From: JARKPK01 sp964631235
Lineage (GTDB): Bacteria > Planctomycetota > Planctomycetia > Pirellulales > Thermoguttaceae
NCBI GenBank assembly: GCA_964631235.1
Contig: CAZVZX010000008.1
Span: 62,001-126,000 of the forward strand
Reading direction: 5' to 3'
DNA: 64,000 nt
Shown here: positions 1 through 8,920 of the stretch, piece after piece
Position numbering within the stretch: the stretch's first letter is position 1
Layout: each line of letters begins with the position of its first letter
Notes under the pieces: generated by a model
Told to the model about the DNA's origin: nothing
What the model saw: the letters and a program-made list of their open reading frames with translations, nothing else
Databases searched by the model: none
Position numbers and translations under genes: made by a program

Positions 1-1
1 T

Positions 2-514
2 GCGACGGCGACGACGAGCGCGGTTGCCGCGATGCTCTTCTATCTGATGATCTACTTCTTCATGAATTTCGGCGCGTTCGCGGTAGTGGCCGCTGTGCGA
101 CAAGCGGGAGCCGACGAAAGCATCGAGAGTTTTGCGGGCCTTGGTCGAAGGTCGCCGGTCGTTGCGGTGTGCTTTTCGGCGATGTTGTTCAGTTTGGTGG
201 GAATACCGCCCCTGGCCGGATTCACGGCCAAGTTCGTTCTTTTCGGCTCGCTGATCCGCTCCGAGTTGTATCTGCTGCTGGTGATCGCCGGATTGAATAC
301 CGCGATTAGTCTGTTCTATTATCTTCGAGTCGTTCGCGTGATGTTTCTTCGCGATGCCGAAGCAGCAGTTCCGACGTGGCGGATTCCGGCATTGTCCACC
401 GCCGGAGCGTATGTCGTCGCCTTTGCGTTGCCTTTGTTGCTCTTCTTCGTATGGTGGGACGGTCTTTTGGCTTGGGCCGAGGCGGCAGCCATGTCAATGG
501 TATGCATGTACTGA
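2..514 (+). CDS. nuoN: NADH-quinone oxidoreductase subunit N, C-terminal part
   Basis: The reading frame is open from the left edge, so only the last 170 residues are present. It is strongly hydrophobic with about four membrane spans and carries the NuoN-type stretch FYLMIYFFMNFGAF, followed by a conserved GIPPLAGF loop and a lysine in FTAKF that belongs to the proton-channel region of this antiporter-like subunit. NuoN is one of the three large proton-pumping membrane subunits of respiratory complex I and is normally the last gene of the nuo operon, so the rest of the operon should lie to the left of the window. The alternative, an Mrp antiporter subunit, is less likely because of the NuoN-like C-terminal spacing. 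Confidence 0.85.
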   Translation, partial: ATATTSAVAAMLFYLMIYFFMNFGAFAVVAAVRQAGADESIESFAGLGRRSPVVAVCFSAMLFSLVGIPPLAGFTAKFVLFGSLIRSELYLLLVIAGLNTAISLFYYLRVVRVMFLRDAEAAVPTWRIPALSTAGAYVVAFALPLLLFFVWWDGLLAWAEAAAMSMVCMY

Positions 515-682
515 GGCTGACGAGTTTTGTGCGTTGCGGTCAATTGATTGAACGTCTCGCGGCGAGTGATCCGGCCGATCGACACGGCGTGAACGGTCGT
601 CCTCACAGCGATCCAAAGTGTCGGTCGTTGTTGCGGCGAGATCGCATTCTTCCAACAGCCTTTGTCGAACGGTACACCTCAG

Positions 683-1159
683 ATGGAACCGATCAGTGAA
701 CTTAGCATTGCCAGGGAACAAGGCGCAGCCGCTGCAAGCGAGACGCTGCCTGCACTTCATCGGCTCTTGCAGATACTGAGTTGTTCGCTGGCGCAATATG
801 CGACCCAAACGTCGCTTTGGACATCGCCCGGTCTGGAAAGCGCAATCAAGGCCGTAACCGATTTGGCCGCCGACCAGCGGCACTATGCGAAGCGCACGGC
901 GGAGTTGTTGGCCCGCCGAGGCGTTCGGCCCGATCCCGGATCATTTCCCTTGCAATGGATGTCGTTGAACGACGCCGGCTTGGCGTATGCGATGCCGCGG
1001 ATTCTAGAGCATCATCGCCGCGATGTTGCGGCGATCGAGCGAATCGCGGGCGTGCTTGGCGGCGACCCCGAAGCCCGCGACTTGGCGCTCGAAGTCTTGG
1101 GCAATGCCAAGGCCCATGCCGAGATGCTTGCCGCTGCGTGGAGCAAAGCGGCCTCGTGA
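683..1159 (+). CDS. Unrecognised helical protein of 158 residues
   Basis: I do not recognise a family. The protein is predicted to be almost entirely alpha-helical, soluble and without a signal peptide, with several His and Glu residues in the helices (for example EHHRRD and KAHAE), which recalls a four-helix bundle but shows no clear di-iron motif. It sits in the same direction between nuoN and tatD, 75 bases before tatD. The ATG at 683 was chosen; a TTG start at 662 in the same frame would add seven residues, and neither has a good Shine-Dalgarno sequence. Coding status is supported by codon use and by the long uninterrupted frame; function is unknown. Confidence 0.6.
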   Translation: MEPISELSIAREQGAAAASETLPALHRLLQILSCSLAQYATQTSLWTSPGLESAIKAVTDLAADQRHYAKRTAELLARRGVRPDPGSFPLQWMSLNDAGLAYAMPRILEHHRRDVAAIERIAGVLGGDPEARDLALEVLGNAKAHAEMLAAAWSKAAS

Positions 1160-1234
1160 AAATACGGCAAACGAACACCGGTCACCGGTCGCTCATCGAA
1201 ACGGCTCGTACCTTGTGTTGGTGAGACGGTCTTG

Positions 1235-2059
1235 ATGAACACAGCGATCTTCGATACACACGCTCACCTCGATCAGGACGAGTTCCAATCCGATCTGGCG
1301 GCGGTGCTCGATCGTGCGCGTGCGGCCGGCATCGGTGATATTCTGTGCGTGGGCACAACACGGCAATCAAGCCAACGAGCCGCGGCAATTGCGGCAGAGC
1401 ACGGGCTGTGGGCCGCCGTCGGGATTCATCCGAACTGTTGTCACGAGGCAGGCGGCGATGATTGGGCGGAAATCGGCCGTCTTCTTTCCTTGCCGCGCGT
1501 TGTGGCGATCGGAGAAACAGGCCTTGACCGACACTGGGACTTCGCCCCGTTGCACACGCAGCGAGACTGGTTCGCGCGGCATCTCGAGCTTGCGCAATCG
1601 GCGGGCTTGCCCGTGGTGATTCATTGCCGCGACGCTCAGGATGAAACGCTCAAAGTCATCGAGTCGTGTGCCGACCGCGCGTTGTTCCGCGGCGTGATGC
1701 ACTCGTTTAGCGGCGATTCGGACTTTGCGGCACAGTGCGCGGCGTTGGGACTGCACATCAGCTTTTCCGGTTCGGTCACCTACACGAACAAGAAATTCGC
1801 GGCCCTGCACGAAGCTGTTCGCCATGTGCCGGCTGATCGTCTGTTGGTGGAAACCGACAGCCCGTACCTGTCGCCCGAGCCTCTTCGCGGAAGACAGCGA
1901 CGAAACGAACCGGCCTGGATCGTTCACACGATTGATCGCTTGGCGACGCTGCGGGGCGTCAGCAGGGGCGAAATCGCGTCGCTTACAGCCGAAAACGCCC
2001 AACGGCTTTTTTTGCCCAGACGATTTGAGAAAGCGACGAGTGTTGACCTGTCGCTATAA
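1235..2059 (+). CDS. tatD: TatD family metal-dependent hydrolase / DNase
   Basis: A 274-residue TIM-barrel hydrolase. The metal ligands of the family are all visible: the N-terminal FDTHAHLD (HxH), the Glu in GETGLD, His in VIHCRDA, His in MHSFSG, and Asp in VETDSPYL, followed by the typical PxRGxxNEPAWI segment. TatD proteins have 3'-5' exonuclease and AP-endonuclease type activities, and some act in RNA quality control. The TTG at 1232 directly precedes ATG 1235; the ATG is preferred. Next on the right is a family 1 intergenic repeat and then a redoxin gene. Confidence 0.93.
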   Translation: MNTAIFDTHAHLDQDEFQSDLAAVLDRARAAGIGDILCVGTTRQSSQRAAAIAAEHGLWAAVGIHPNCCHEAGGDDWAEIGRLLSLPRVVAIGETGLDRHWDFAPLHTQRDWFARHLELAQSAGLPVVIHCRDAQDETLKVIESCADRALFRGVMHSFSGDSDFAAQCAALGLHISFSGSVTYTNKKFAALHEAVRHVPADRLLVETDSPYLSPEPLRGRQRRNEPAWIVHTIDRLATLRGVSRGEIASLTAENAQRLFLPRRFEKATSVDLSL

Positions 2060-2238
2060 TTGTCAGCGGAGACGCGCCGGCTGTATCCGACGGTTCCAGT
2101 GTCGTGCGGTGCGTATGCTCGGACATACCGGCGATTGTTGTTCAAATGCGGACTTGAACAAACATAGCGAATCAGCCGACTTTCGGTTCGTAATGAGGCA
2201 GTGTTTTTCTGGCCGAGGGCGATTGGCTTCGTCAATTG

Positions 2239-2350
2239 TTCCATGCAATTGCGAAAGCGGCAATTGCGAAAGCGGCCGTAGTCGCAACGACGCGGCTTTT
2301 TTGCGTGCAATCCGCGCGTGAACCGCTATCCGTCGTTTGCGGTTTCATTT
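2239..2350 (+). repeat. Family 1 intergenic repeat, copy A
   Basis: Forward copy filling part of the 304-base gap between tatD and the redoxin gene. The left block has a tandem duplication of CAATTGCGAAAGCGG (about 2246-2275), the centre is the GTCGCAACGACGCGG subtype, and the right block reads GTGAACCGCTATCCGTCG then TTGCGGTTT. It ends right before the GGAGG ribosome-binding site of the next gene. I see nothing else in the gap. Confidence 0.75.
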
Positions 2351-2363
2351 TGGAGGTGCGGTA

Positions 2364-2942
2364 ATGGTAAGAACATTAAGTACGATGCTCCCGCTGGGCA
2401 CGACGGCTCCCGACTTTTCGTTGCGCAACATCGACGGCACAACCGTGTCGCTTAGCGATTTTCGGGGTGCTCCGGCGCTGTTGGTGATGTTCATCTGCAA
2501 CCACTGTCCCTACGTGAAGCACATCGCCGAGCCATTGGCGCGGCTTTGCGCCGATTATCAGGCAAAGGGAGTGGCCGTCGTCGCCATCAACTCGAACGAC
2601 GCCGTCGCCTATCCCGACGACGCCCCGAAAAAAATGGCCGTTGAAGCGGCTGCCCGCAAATACACGTTTCCTTACCTTTTCGATGAAACGCAAGAGGTCG
2701 CGAAGGCCTACCGCGCCGCCTGCACGCCCGACTTTTTTGTCTTCGACCGAGATCGGCGGCTGGTCTATCGCGGTCAGCTCGACGACAGTCGCCCGGGAAA
2801 CGGCAAACCGGTGACCGGCGCCGACTTGCGTGCGGCGCTCGATGCCGTACTCTCCGGCGGGGCCCCGCCTGTCGATCAGCGGCCCAGCATGGGCTGCAAC
2901 ATCAAATGGAAGCCGGGAAACGAGCCCGACTATTTCAAGTGA
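2364..2942 (+). CDS. Thioredoxin-fold redoxin (AhpC/TSA-like) with CNHC motif
   Basis: A 192-residue cytosolic thioredoxin-like protein. It starts with the peroxiredoxin/TlpA-type APDFSLRNIDG segment and has the redox motif CNHCPYVK (Cys45 and Cys48), which defines a widespread subfamily of redoxin-domain proteins whose substrate is not established. The later TPDFFVFD segment contains the usual cis-proline region. The start is ATG 2364, because a GGAGG sequence lies at 2352-2356; the frame stays open upstream but only through a repeat element. It probably acts as a thiol-disulfide oxidoreductase or peroxidase. Confidence 0.85.
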   Translation: MVRTLSTMLPLGTTAPDFSLRNIDGTTVSLSDFRGAPALLVMFICNHCPYVKHIAEPLARLCADYQAKGVAVVAINSNDAVAYPDDAPKKMAVEAAARKYTFPYLFDETQEVAKAYRAACTPDFFVFDRDRRLVYRGQLDDSRPGNGKPVTGADLRAALDAVLSGGAPPVDQRPSMGCNIKWKPGNEPDYFK

Positions 2943-3089
2943 TCGGCCGCCAGCGCCGGAATGTATCACATCGGCTCTTGCGTGCCCCGCGACGCGGCAA
3001 CCTCGGCGTCGGCAGCGGGGGAGCCTCGGCGCGAATTGCTTTTAGGGACTGCCACGGTCCGCCGATGAAGCGGCGATCGAGTTGATCCG

Positions 3090-3953
3090 TTACTGGTCAA
3101 CGGGCACGAATTCGGGGACGATCAACCGTGGCAGCACCCCGGCCGCATGGCCCCGGGCGAGCAGTGCGGCCACCGCCTCGATGCCGCGAGGACCGAAGTC
3201 GAGCGTCCAGTCGTTCACGTACATACCGACAAAGCGATCCGTCTTTTCGCGATCGAGATCGCGGCCGAATTGCATTGCGTAGTCGAGGGCCTCTGCGCGG
3301 TGCTCCAAACCGTAGCGAATGCTCTCCAACAGCAAACGATGCACATCGGCAATCGTTTTCGGTCCGAGGTCTTTGCGCAAGGCGTTGGCGCCCAACGGAA
3401 GCGGCAGCCCGGTTTGTTCGTGCCACCAACGCCCCAGGTCAACCGCCAACTCCAGTCCGGCTTCCTTGTAGGTTAGTTGTCCCTCGTGGATAAGCAGGCC
3501 GGCGTCAACCGGCGCATCGCCGTACCGACCGGCGATAACCGCGTTGATAATGTGATCGAACGGGGCGGTCACGCGCGGCCCGTGTCCTTCAAGATAGAGC
3601 TGGAGCACAAGGAATGCCGTCGTCATGCGTCCGGGTACGGCAATCGGCGCCGTTTTCAAATCGACCGTTTCGCCGCTGCGCATGACGACCATTGGGCCGT
3701 AGCGGTCGCCCATGCTGGCCCCGCACCGGCACAGCACGTATTGTTCGGCAAGATAAGCATAGGCATGGATGCTCACGGCGGTGAGTTCAAGCTCGCCGGT
3801 CAACGCTCGCTGGTTGAGCGTTTCGATGTCGCACAACTCGTGAACGAACTGATATGGTCCGGTATCGATGCGATTCGCCGCCAGCGCAAAGAACATGAAG
3901 GCATCGTCCGGATCCGGACTGTGGCCAACGCGAATCAGAGTCTTTTTCGCCAC
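3090..3953 (-). CDS. mqnD: 1,4-dihydroxy-6-naphthoate synthase (menaquinone, futalosine route)
   Basis: A 287-residue member of the MqnA/MqnD periplasmic-binding-protein fold. The N-terminus carries the MqnD signature GHSPDPDDAFMFFAL, and the region after residue 60 has the SIHAYAYL segment that lines the active site. MqnD cleaves cyclic dehypoxanthinyl futalosine to 1,4-dihydroxy-6-naphthoate in the alternative menaquinone pathway. It lies 165 bases downstream of dnaX on the same strand. Together with the menG-type methyltransferase at 14.4 kb it indicates that this organism makes menaquinone by the futalosine route. Confidence 0.93.
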   Translation of the reverse strand: MAKKTLIRVGHSPDPDDAFMFFALAANRIDTGPYQFVHELCDIETLNQRALTGELELTAVSIHAYAYLAEQYVLCRCGASMGDRYGPMVVMRSGETVDLKTAPIAVPGRMTTAFLVLQLYLEGHGPRVTAPFDHIINAVIAGRYGDAPVDAGLLIHEGQLTYKEAGLELAVDLGRWWHEQTGLPLPLGANALRKDLGPKTIADVHRLLLESIRYGLEHRAEALDYAMQFGRDLDREKTDRFVGMYVNDWTLDFGPRGIEAVAALLARGHAAGVLPRLIVPEFVPVDQ

Positions 3954-4118
3954 GATGATTGAACCTCTCGCATGAAATCTTGATTACGAGCGCAACGGCG
4001 CAATGCACGGTCGAGCCGTCTTCTTGTTATCGCCGATTTGGCTCGCCCGTCTGTCGCAACGCCTTTGCGAGTCGCCGGCGACGGCCCGTTCTCACTGATC
4101 GATCGAATGCGCGATCGA

Positions 4119-6053
4119 TCACGGGATTTGATCTCCAAGATCTCCGTCGGAGTGTTCCACTTCGCTCTTCGGGCCTTTGGTTGCCGGTTTTGCCGGCTCC
4201 CATCGAACGGGCGTCGCTCCAAACAGCTTCTCGGCCTGGGCAACCAGCGGGTGGTCGGCCAATTCGTATAACCGGCGTTGCGGCGATACGATCGGAGCAA
4301 TCTCTTTCGGAGCGTCTGTCGCCGGCATCCGTTGCATGCGGATCTCGATCTGAACAGGGCGGCCGAGCAGTTCCCGAGCCGACTCCCGAAACCCTGCGAG
4401 TGTTTCCGCCTGTTCGCAAATATTCTTCGCCAGTGCGTGCTCGGTCGAAAAATACGCAACGAGCCGATCGTTGCCCTCGAACTCTACGTGGTGGGCTAAT
4501 TTCGCCTGATCTGCTTTCAACCCTGTGGCGCGAGACGCGATCGCCTCCCACAACGATTTCGCGTCGATCGGGGAGTACATCGGGGACAGATCGGCCGCGC
4601 CGGCCGCCGCGGGGCCGGGGGCCGTTGCGCCGGCGATCTGACTCGGATTCTCGGTTGCGCCCCTGCCGGACAAGCCTGCTCGGCTGCCGTCATCGCCGCT
4701 ATCATTGCCCCTATCGCCGCGTGATGGAACCGTTGGGGTAATCGGGCGCACCGTCGATTGCACGGGGCCATATTCAGTTGCCGAACGGGGCGCAGCCGCT
4801 GCCCGAGGCGATTCGGTTGCACGGGGCGGACTGGGCATCGATGCCGCGGTTGCCGCTCCCGTCGTCGCACTGGGCGAGGCTTCGAATCGCGCGATCACAT
4901 CTTCAATAGCAGTCAATTGGTCCAACCGACAGAGCTGCACAAGCGTCAATTCGGCCAGCGCGCGGCTTTGCGTGCTGAGCCGCATTCGGGCCAGAGCGTG
5001 GTCAATAATCTGCATGGCCGCCGTCAGCCCGTCGATTCCCAAGGCAGTGCCGATGCGGCGGATTGTTTCCCAGTCTTCGGCGGGGACCGCACTGGCTTGC
5101 TCCGCCGGGCAGCCGACAACCGCCGCCATGCAGTCGCGAAAGCAGCCGAATAGCTGCTCGAGCAATTGTCCGGAATCGACGCCTGCGGCAATTGCCGCAT
5201 CAAGCTCGGCGAACGCCGCGGCGGCATTTCGATCGGCCACGGCCGCCAGAAGTGCCGCCAGTCTGCCGTAGTCGGCAATACCGAGCATCGAATGGACGTC
5301 GGCCGCGGTGATCTTGCCGGAGGTGAACGACAGCAACTGTTCGAGCAGCGATTGACTGTCGCGCATCGATCCGGCCGCTCGCCGAGCGAGCAGGCGGAGC
5401 GCATCCGGTTCGGCCTCGACACCCTCCGAGCGGCAAATCGCCGCCAATCGTTCGGCGATCGAATCGCTGCGAATCCCGGCGAAGTCAAAGCGTTGACAAC
5501 GCGAAAGGATCGTAATCGGGATTTTGCTCGGCTCGGTCGTGCAGAAGATGAACTTGACGTGCTCGGGCGGCTCTTCGAGCGTTTTCAGCAAGGCATTGAA
5601 TGCCTCGCGGGTGAGCATGTGGACTTCGTCGATAATGTAGATTTTGTATCGCGCACGGCTGGGCCGAACATTAACATTCTGCCTGAGTTGCCGAATCTCT
5701 TCGATCCCGCGGTTGCTGGCGCCGTCGATCTCGAGTACATCGACATCGTCGCCCGTGCTAATCGCCCGACAAATGTCGCACTGGTTGCACGGGTGGGCGG
5801 TGGGGCCGGTGACGCAATTCAACGCCTTGGCGAAGATTCTCGCCGAAGAGGTTTTGCCGACACCGCGTGCGCCGGTAAAGAGATAGGCATGCCCCACCCG
5901 GCCCGCGGCAATCGCGTTGGAGAGAGCCTGAGCCACATGTTGTTGCCCGATCAGCTCTTCGAACCCTTGTGGGCGGTAGCGTCGGGCGATGACCGTGTAG
6001 TGCCCCGACTCTGTTGCGTCCGATCGCGGATTGAGATCTTGGGCGTCGGTCAT
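4119..6053 (-). CDS. dnaX: DNA polymerase III subunit gamma/tau
   Basis: A 644-residue clamp-loader ATPase. Visible are the Walker A motif GARGVGKTS (residues 61-69), the zinc-binding cysteines 80, 89, 92 and 95 with the spacing expected for DnaX, the Walker B element DEVHML, and the sensor SRC motif. Residues from about 380 to 480 form a low-complexity Pro/Ala/Arg/Ser linker, followed by a tau-like C-terminal domain (from about 500). The protein loads the beta clamp and couples polymerase to helicase. The ATG at 6053 (MTDAQDL) was chosen over an upstream in-frame start that would run into the SRP RNA gene. No obvious slippery A-run for producing a separate gamma form was noticed. Confidence 0.95.
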   Translation of the reverse strand: MTDAQDLNPRSDATESGHYTVIARRYRPQGFEELIGQQHVAQALSNAIAAGRVGHAYLFTGARGVGKTSSARIFAKALNCVTGPTAHPCNQCDICRAISTGDDVDVLEIDGASNRGIEEIRQLRQNVNVRPSRARYKIYIIDEVHMLTREAFNALLKTLEEPPEHVKFIFCTTEPSKIPITILSRCQRFDFAGIRSDSIAERLAAICRSEGVEAEPDALRLLARRAAGSMRDSQSLLEQLLSFTSGKITAADVHSMLGIADYGRLAALLAAVADRNAAAAFAELDAAIAAGVDSGQLLEQLFGCFRDCMAAVVGCPAEQASAVPAEDWETIRRIGTALGIDGLTAAMQIIDHALARMRLSTQSRALAELTLVQLCRLDQLTAIEDVIARFEASPSATTGAATAASMPSPPRATESPRAAAAPRSATEYGPVQSTVRPITPTVPSRGDRGNDSGDDGSRAGLSGRGATENPSQIAGATAPGPAAAGAADLSPMYSPIDAKSLWEAIASRATGLKADQAKLAHHVEFEGNDRLVAYFSTEHALAKNICEQAETLAGFRESARELLGRPVQIEIRMQRMPATDAPKEIAPIVSPQRRLYELADHPLVAQAEKLFGATPVRWEPAKPATKGPKSEVEHSDGDLGDQIP

Positions 6054-6106
6054 GGGCGCAGCGTTGGCCGGCAGGGTGCGACAACCGAAAGTAGCCAAGT
6101 CGGCGC

Positions 6107-6206
6107 CGAATGAGGGGCCCACTGCACCTGAAGGGAACTGCTTATGGCTGCTGACTTTCGCCCCTGACCAGGTTCACAGGCCTCCACCGCAGGGACCCCT
6201 CATTCG
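6107..6206 (-). ncRNA. ffs: Bacterial small SRP RNA (4.5S type)
   Basis: The minus strand reads a hairpin-shaped RNA of about 100 nt. Its ends pair over 11 bases (6107-6117 with 6196-6206). The apical domain has GAACCTGGTCAGG on the 5' side and CAGCAGCC on the 3' side, the Ffh-binding symmetric and asymmetric loops of SRP RNA. The apex is GGC-GAAA-GTC, a GNRA tetraloop rather than the GGAA of E. coli. It lies directly upstream of dnaX on the same strand, a neighbourhood seen for ffs in many bacteria. Exact ends are estimated from the terminal pairing. Confidence 0.88.
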
Positions 6207-6500
6207 ACGCCGGCTTCGCCAGCCGCAGAACACCACTATTGTGGCCGTTAGCCGATCTTAGGTCAAAGGGGGCCATTGCCGGAATCGCGTTCTCCGCTTC
6301 GGCCGGTAATCGACCGTACATTCATTGTCGCAAAGTCCCTTCCGGCAATGACCTACTATCTTGGACCGCAGCAGCGTTTCGGGCCATCCTTGCCGAGGTG
6401 CTCATCGTGTTGCCCCGGCACCGCCTCCATTCGCTTCTCGGTGGCGGCATCTGAGAACGTGCCCCGTTTTCCGTGGAGTTGCCAGTAACGGTCGGCTCGA

Positions 6501-6592
6501 ATAGAGCGGCAAGAACGGAAAGCGGTTCAAACAGTGACGACACGCCAGAACGTCCCTGCGCCGGCGGCCGTTTCCGCAATGGTGTGGAACCA
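6501..6592 (-). repeat. Family 1 intergenic repeat, copy B
   Basis: Minus-strand copy that starts right after the stop codon of the HpnE-like gene. Read on the minus strand it has CCACACCATTGCGGAAACGG, the GGCGCAG-type centre, and GTTTGAACCGCTTTCCGTTC. The remaining 6207-6500 stretch between it and the SRP RNA shows no gene that I can support. Confidence 0.7.
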
Positions 6593-6593
6593 T

Positions 6594-8603
6594 TCAGCCG
6601 AACAACAGGCGAAACAGGCGTCCCTTGGGCAAATCTGGGGAAAGCAGGTTCGCCGGGCGCCCCAGGTGCTCGATGATCGCTTCCACGGCCAACCGCCCGC
6701 TGCGAACAGCCCCTTCCATCGTGGCGGGCCAGCCGCTATCGGTCCAATCGCCGGCGAGCAAAAGACGATCGCTGATCGCTGCGGCTTTCGGCCGAAGTCG
6801 ATCGACACCCGGCGACATCACGAAAACAGCGCGCTGGTGCCGGGCAACACGGGCCTGAAGGAGACCGGCTTCGGCTTCTTCGGGCCAAATCGCGGCCAAT
6901 TCGCAGCGGACTTTGGCAACGAGTTCCGCATCAGAGAAGTCGGGCAGCCGATGCAACCCGCTAATGACCACTTGATAACACCCGAGTCGTTCGCCGACAG
7001 ACTCTTTGCGCCGACTCCCGGCCACGGAAGAAACCAGAGCCGCGTCTTGGATGCCTTGCGTTGGCGGAGCGACCGTCGCAGAAACAATGGAGGCAGGCAA
7101 CTCAGCAGTATCGGCAAAGAACCATTGCCCAACTCGGTCGATCAACGCGGCATGGGCCGCCCGTGCCCAGTGCCGACGATAGACAAGGTGAACGGCCGCA
7201 ATCGTCCCGACAGGCAATTCCGTCGCACGATGGAGAATCGTGCGAGCTTTTTCCGATTCGACCGTGTTTGGTGCCAGACACACTAATCTTTCGACCTGCC
7301 ACCACGGCACGGCGGAGACGGCATAGTCGAACCGCATGTCGCCGCTGCTGGTTCTCACCGTCACTCCGGTTTCCGCCGGCTGGACTGATCGCACGACCGT
7401 TCCCAGGTGGAGGGCGGCCTTTCTCGTTTCGAGCCATTGCACCACCGCTTGGATGACGTCGTTCATCGTGCGACGAGCAAAGACCATTCGTCCCGATTCC
7501 GCAGAGGCAAGCAACCCATCGACAAACACCTGACGGCCGGCCGCATGCGAAACGTGCTCGACATCGTCGCTCAGTGCGCTGACGACTACCGGCGTCCAGA
7601 AGCCCGCAATCGCTTGCGGCGTTTGGCCTTGTTCCGCAAGCCACGCAGCGAAGGTCTGCTCGCACCGGCCGGGGCTTCGCGCAAGCCGCATGAGCGCGGC
7701 AGCGATACTCCATCGGGTCGAAAAAGGGAGGTCCGTCCGGGAGAGCAATGCCGGCCAGAGATGCAGCGGTGACGGCAGACGTGCGGCACGGAATTGGCAG
7801 GTCGGCCCTGAGGGCGAAACAAACCGATAGGTTCCCTCAGGCGGCAAAAGCAGCTTTGAGCATCCGGTGCGCGCAATCAGGTCGAGCCAATTCGTGCAGC
7901 ATCCCAACGCCACGTGTCGGCAGAAATCGACTTGGATGCCGTCCGCGAGCGAAATCGTCAGTCCGGCACGTCCGCCGCAGCGACCGCGGGCCTCGAACAA
8001 CTCGACTCGAAATCCTTGCTCAACGGCGGCGACGGCCGCGGCCAAGCCGGCCCATCCGCCGCCGATAATGGCAATCCGGGGTGATTTTCCCGAATCGTCC
8101 GATCCGGATGCATCGATTCGGGGTGATTCGCGGACACCGCAGGCCAACGTTGCCTCGGTTCCTACTTCGTGGCGCAGGCGACTTGCGGGTGACGCCCCGG
8201 ACCGCATAGCGAGATTCGCTGTCGCGGCCGACTCGGTGCAAGAAGGCCGAGGTTGATTAATATCGGTGCGGCCGGGATGTGCCGTAAGCAAGCCTGGATC
8301 GCGGGCAGTCTCGTCGCACCGAAACTCCTCGCGCAAGATCGCATGGAACTCGGGATATCGATCAAAGTATTCCGAAACGTCGGGAACGCGATCGGTATCG
8401 GCCAGGTACTCGCATTCCGCCCGCAACAGAAGGCCGAAAACCGCACCCCGCCACGGAGAAGGAATTTTATCGAGAAAGGCCGTGATCGGAGCTTTGCCGC
8501 CCGCCTGCCGATCGCGTTCGAACGCATCGAGAAGTTCGTCCACCTGCTCCCGGAGTTCGGGAGGGAGCGAATCAGGGCGAGGGGCGTCGGTGGACGGACT
8601 CAT
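6594..8603 (-). CDS. HpnE-like FAD-dependent oxidoreductase with an added kinase-type N-terminal domain
   Basis: A 669-residue fusion. Residues 1 to about 100 are helical and contain a YLADTDR...PDVSEYFDRYPE segment resembling the N-terminal region found before planctomycete Ser/Thr kinase domains. After a linker, the dinucleotide-binding motif IAIIGGGWAGLAAA starts near residue 177, followed by an FEARGRCGGRAG segment and a C-terminal LLLAGDWTDSGWPATMEGAV FAD motif. The second part matches squalene-associated FAD-dependent desaturase HpnE (hydroxysqualene dehydroxylase) and related carotenoid desaturases. HpnE acts in squalene and hopanoid synthesis. No HpnC/HpnD is adjacent, so the exact substrate is uncertain. 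The N-terminal extension is in frame and has similar base composition, which argues against a missed start. Confidence 0.8.
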   Translation of the reverse strand: MSPSTDAPRPDSLPPELREQVDELLDAFERDRQAGGKAPITAFLDKIPSPWRGAVFGLLLRAECEYLADTDRVPDVSEYFDRYPEFHAILREEFRCDETARDPGLLTAHPGRTDINQPRPSCTESAATANLAMRSGASPASRLRHEVGTEATLACGVRESPRIDASGSDDSGKSPRIAIIGGGWAGLAAAVAAVEQGFRVELFEARGRCGGRAGLTISLADGIQVDFCRHVALGCCTNWLDLIARTGCSKLLLPPEGTYRFVSPSGPTCQFRAARLPSPLHLWPALLSRTDLPFSTRWSIAAALMRLARSPGRCEQTFAAWLAEQGQTPQAIAGFWTPVVVSALSDDVEHVSHAAGRQVFVDGLLASAESGRMVFARRTMNDVIQAVVQWLETRKAALHLGTVVRSVQPAETGVTVRTSSGDMRFDYAVSAVPWWQVERLVCLAPNTVESEKARTILHRATELPVGTIAAVHLVYRRHWARAAHAALIDRVGQWFFADTAELPASIVSATVAPPTQGIQDAALVSSVAGSRRKESVGERLGCYQVVISGLHRLPDFSDAELVAKVRCELAAIWPEEAEAGLLQARVARHQRAVFVMSPGVDRLRPKAAAISDRLLLAGDWTDSGWPATMEGAVRSGRLAVEAIIEHLGRPANLLSPDLPKGRLFRLLFG

Positions 8604-8653
8604 TGCACCGTTGGGCTCGGCCTGACTTCAACCGCTTTGACCGAGCAGCACCA

Positions 8654-8920
8654 TCAATCATTCCAACCATCGCGCTTTTTGCCGCGTTTGCGTTTTTCTG
8701 ACACCGTCAAGCGGTCGTTCAGCGGAGAAATACGCTGCTTGATGGCGCGGCGCACGAGTAGAGCCGTCTTATCGACGCCCAGTTTCGCCATCGCCCGCGA
8801 CTTGTGATTATCCACCGTGTTGGGCGACAGGCCGAGAATCTTCGCAGATTCCTCGACCGTGCAGCCCAGCGAAATCAAACGCACCACCTGGCGTTCACGC
8901 TCGGAAAGCACAATACGCAT
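8654..8920 (-). CDS. HTH-only LuxR/GerE-type DNA-binding protein
   Basis: An 88-residue protein made almost entirely of a LuxR-type helix-turn-helix: LSERERQVVRLI, then GCTVEESAKILGLSPNTVDNH and AMAKLGVDKTALLV. It has a very basic tail (KRKRGKKRD). The start at 8920 is fixed by a GGAGG sequence about 11 bases upstream on the minus strand. There is no receiver or ligand-binding domain, so it either acts constitutively or partners another protein. It lies 50 bases upstream of the HpnE-like gene in the same direction, so the two are probably co-transcribed; whether it regulates that gene is inference. Confidence 0.85.
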   Translation of the reverse strand: MRIVLSERERQVVRLISLGCTVEESAKILGLSPNTVDNHKSRAMAKLGVDKTALLVRRAIKQRISPLNDRLTVSEKRKRGKKRDGWND

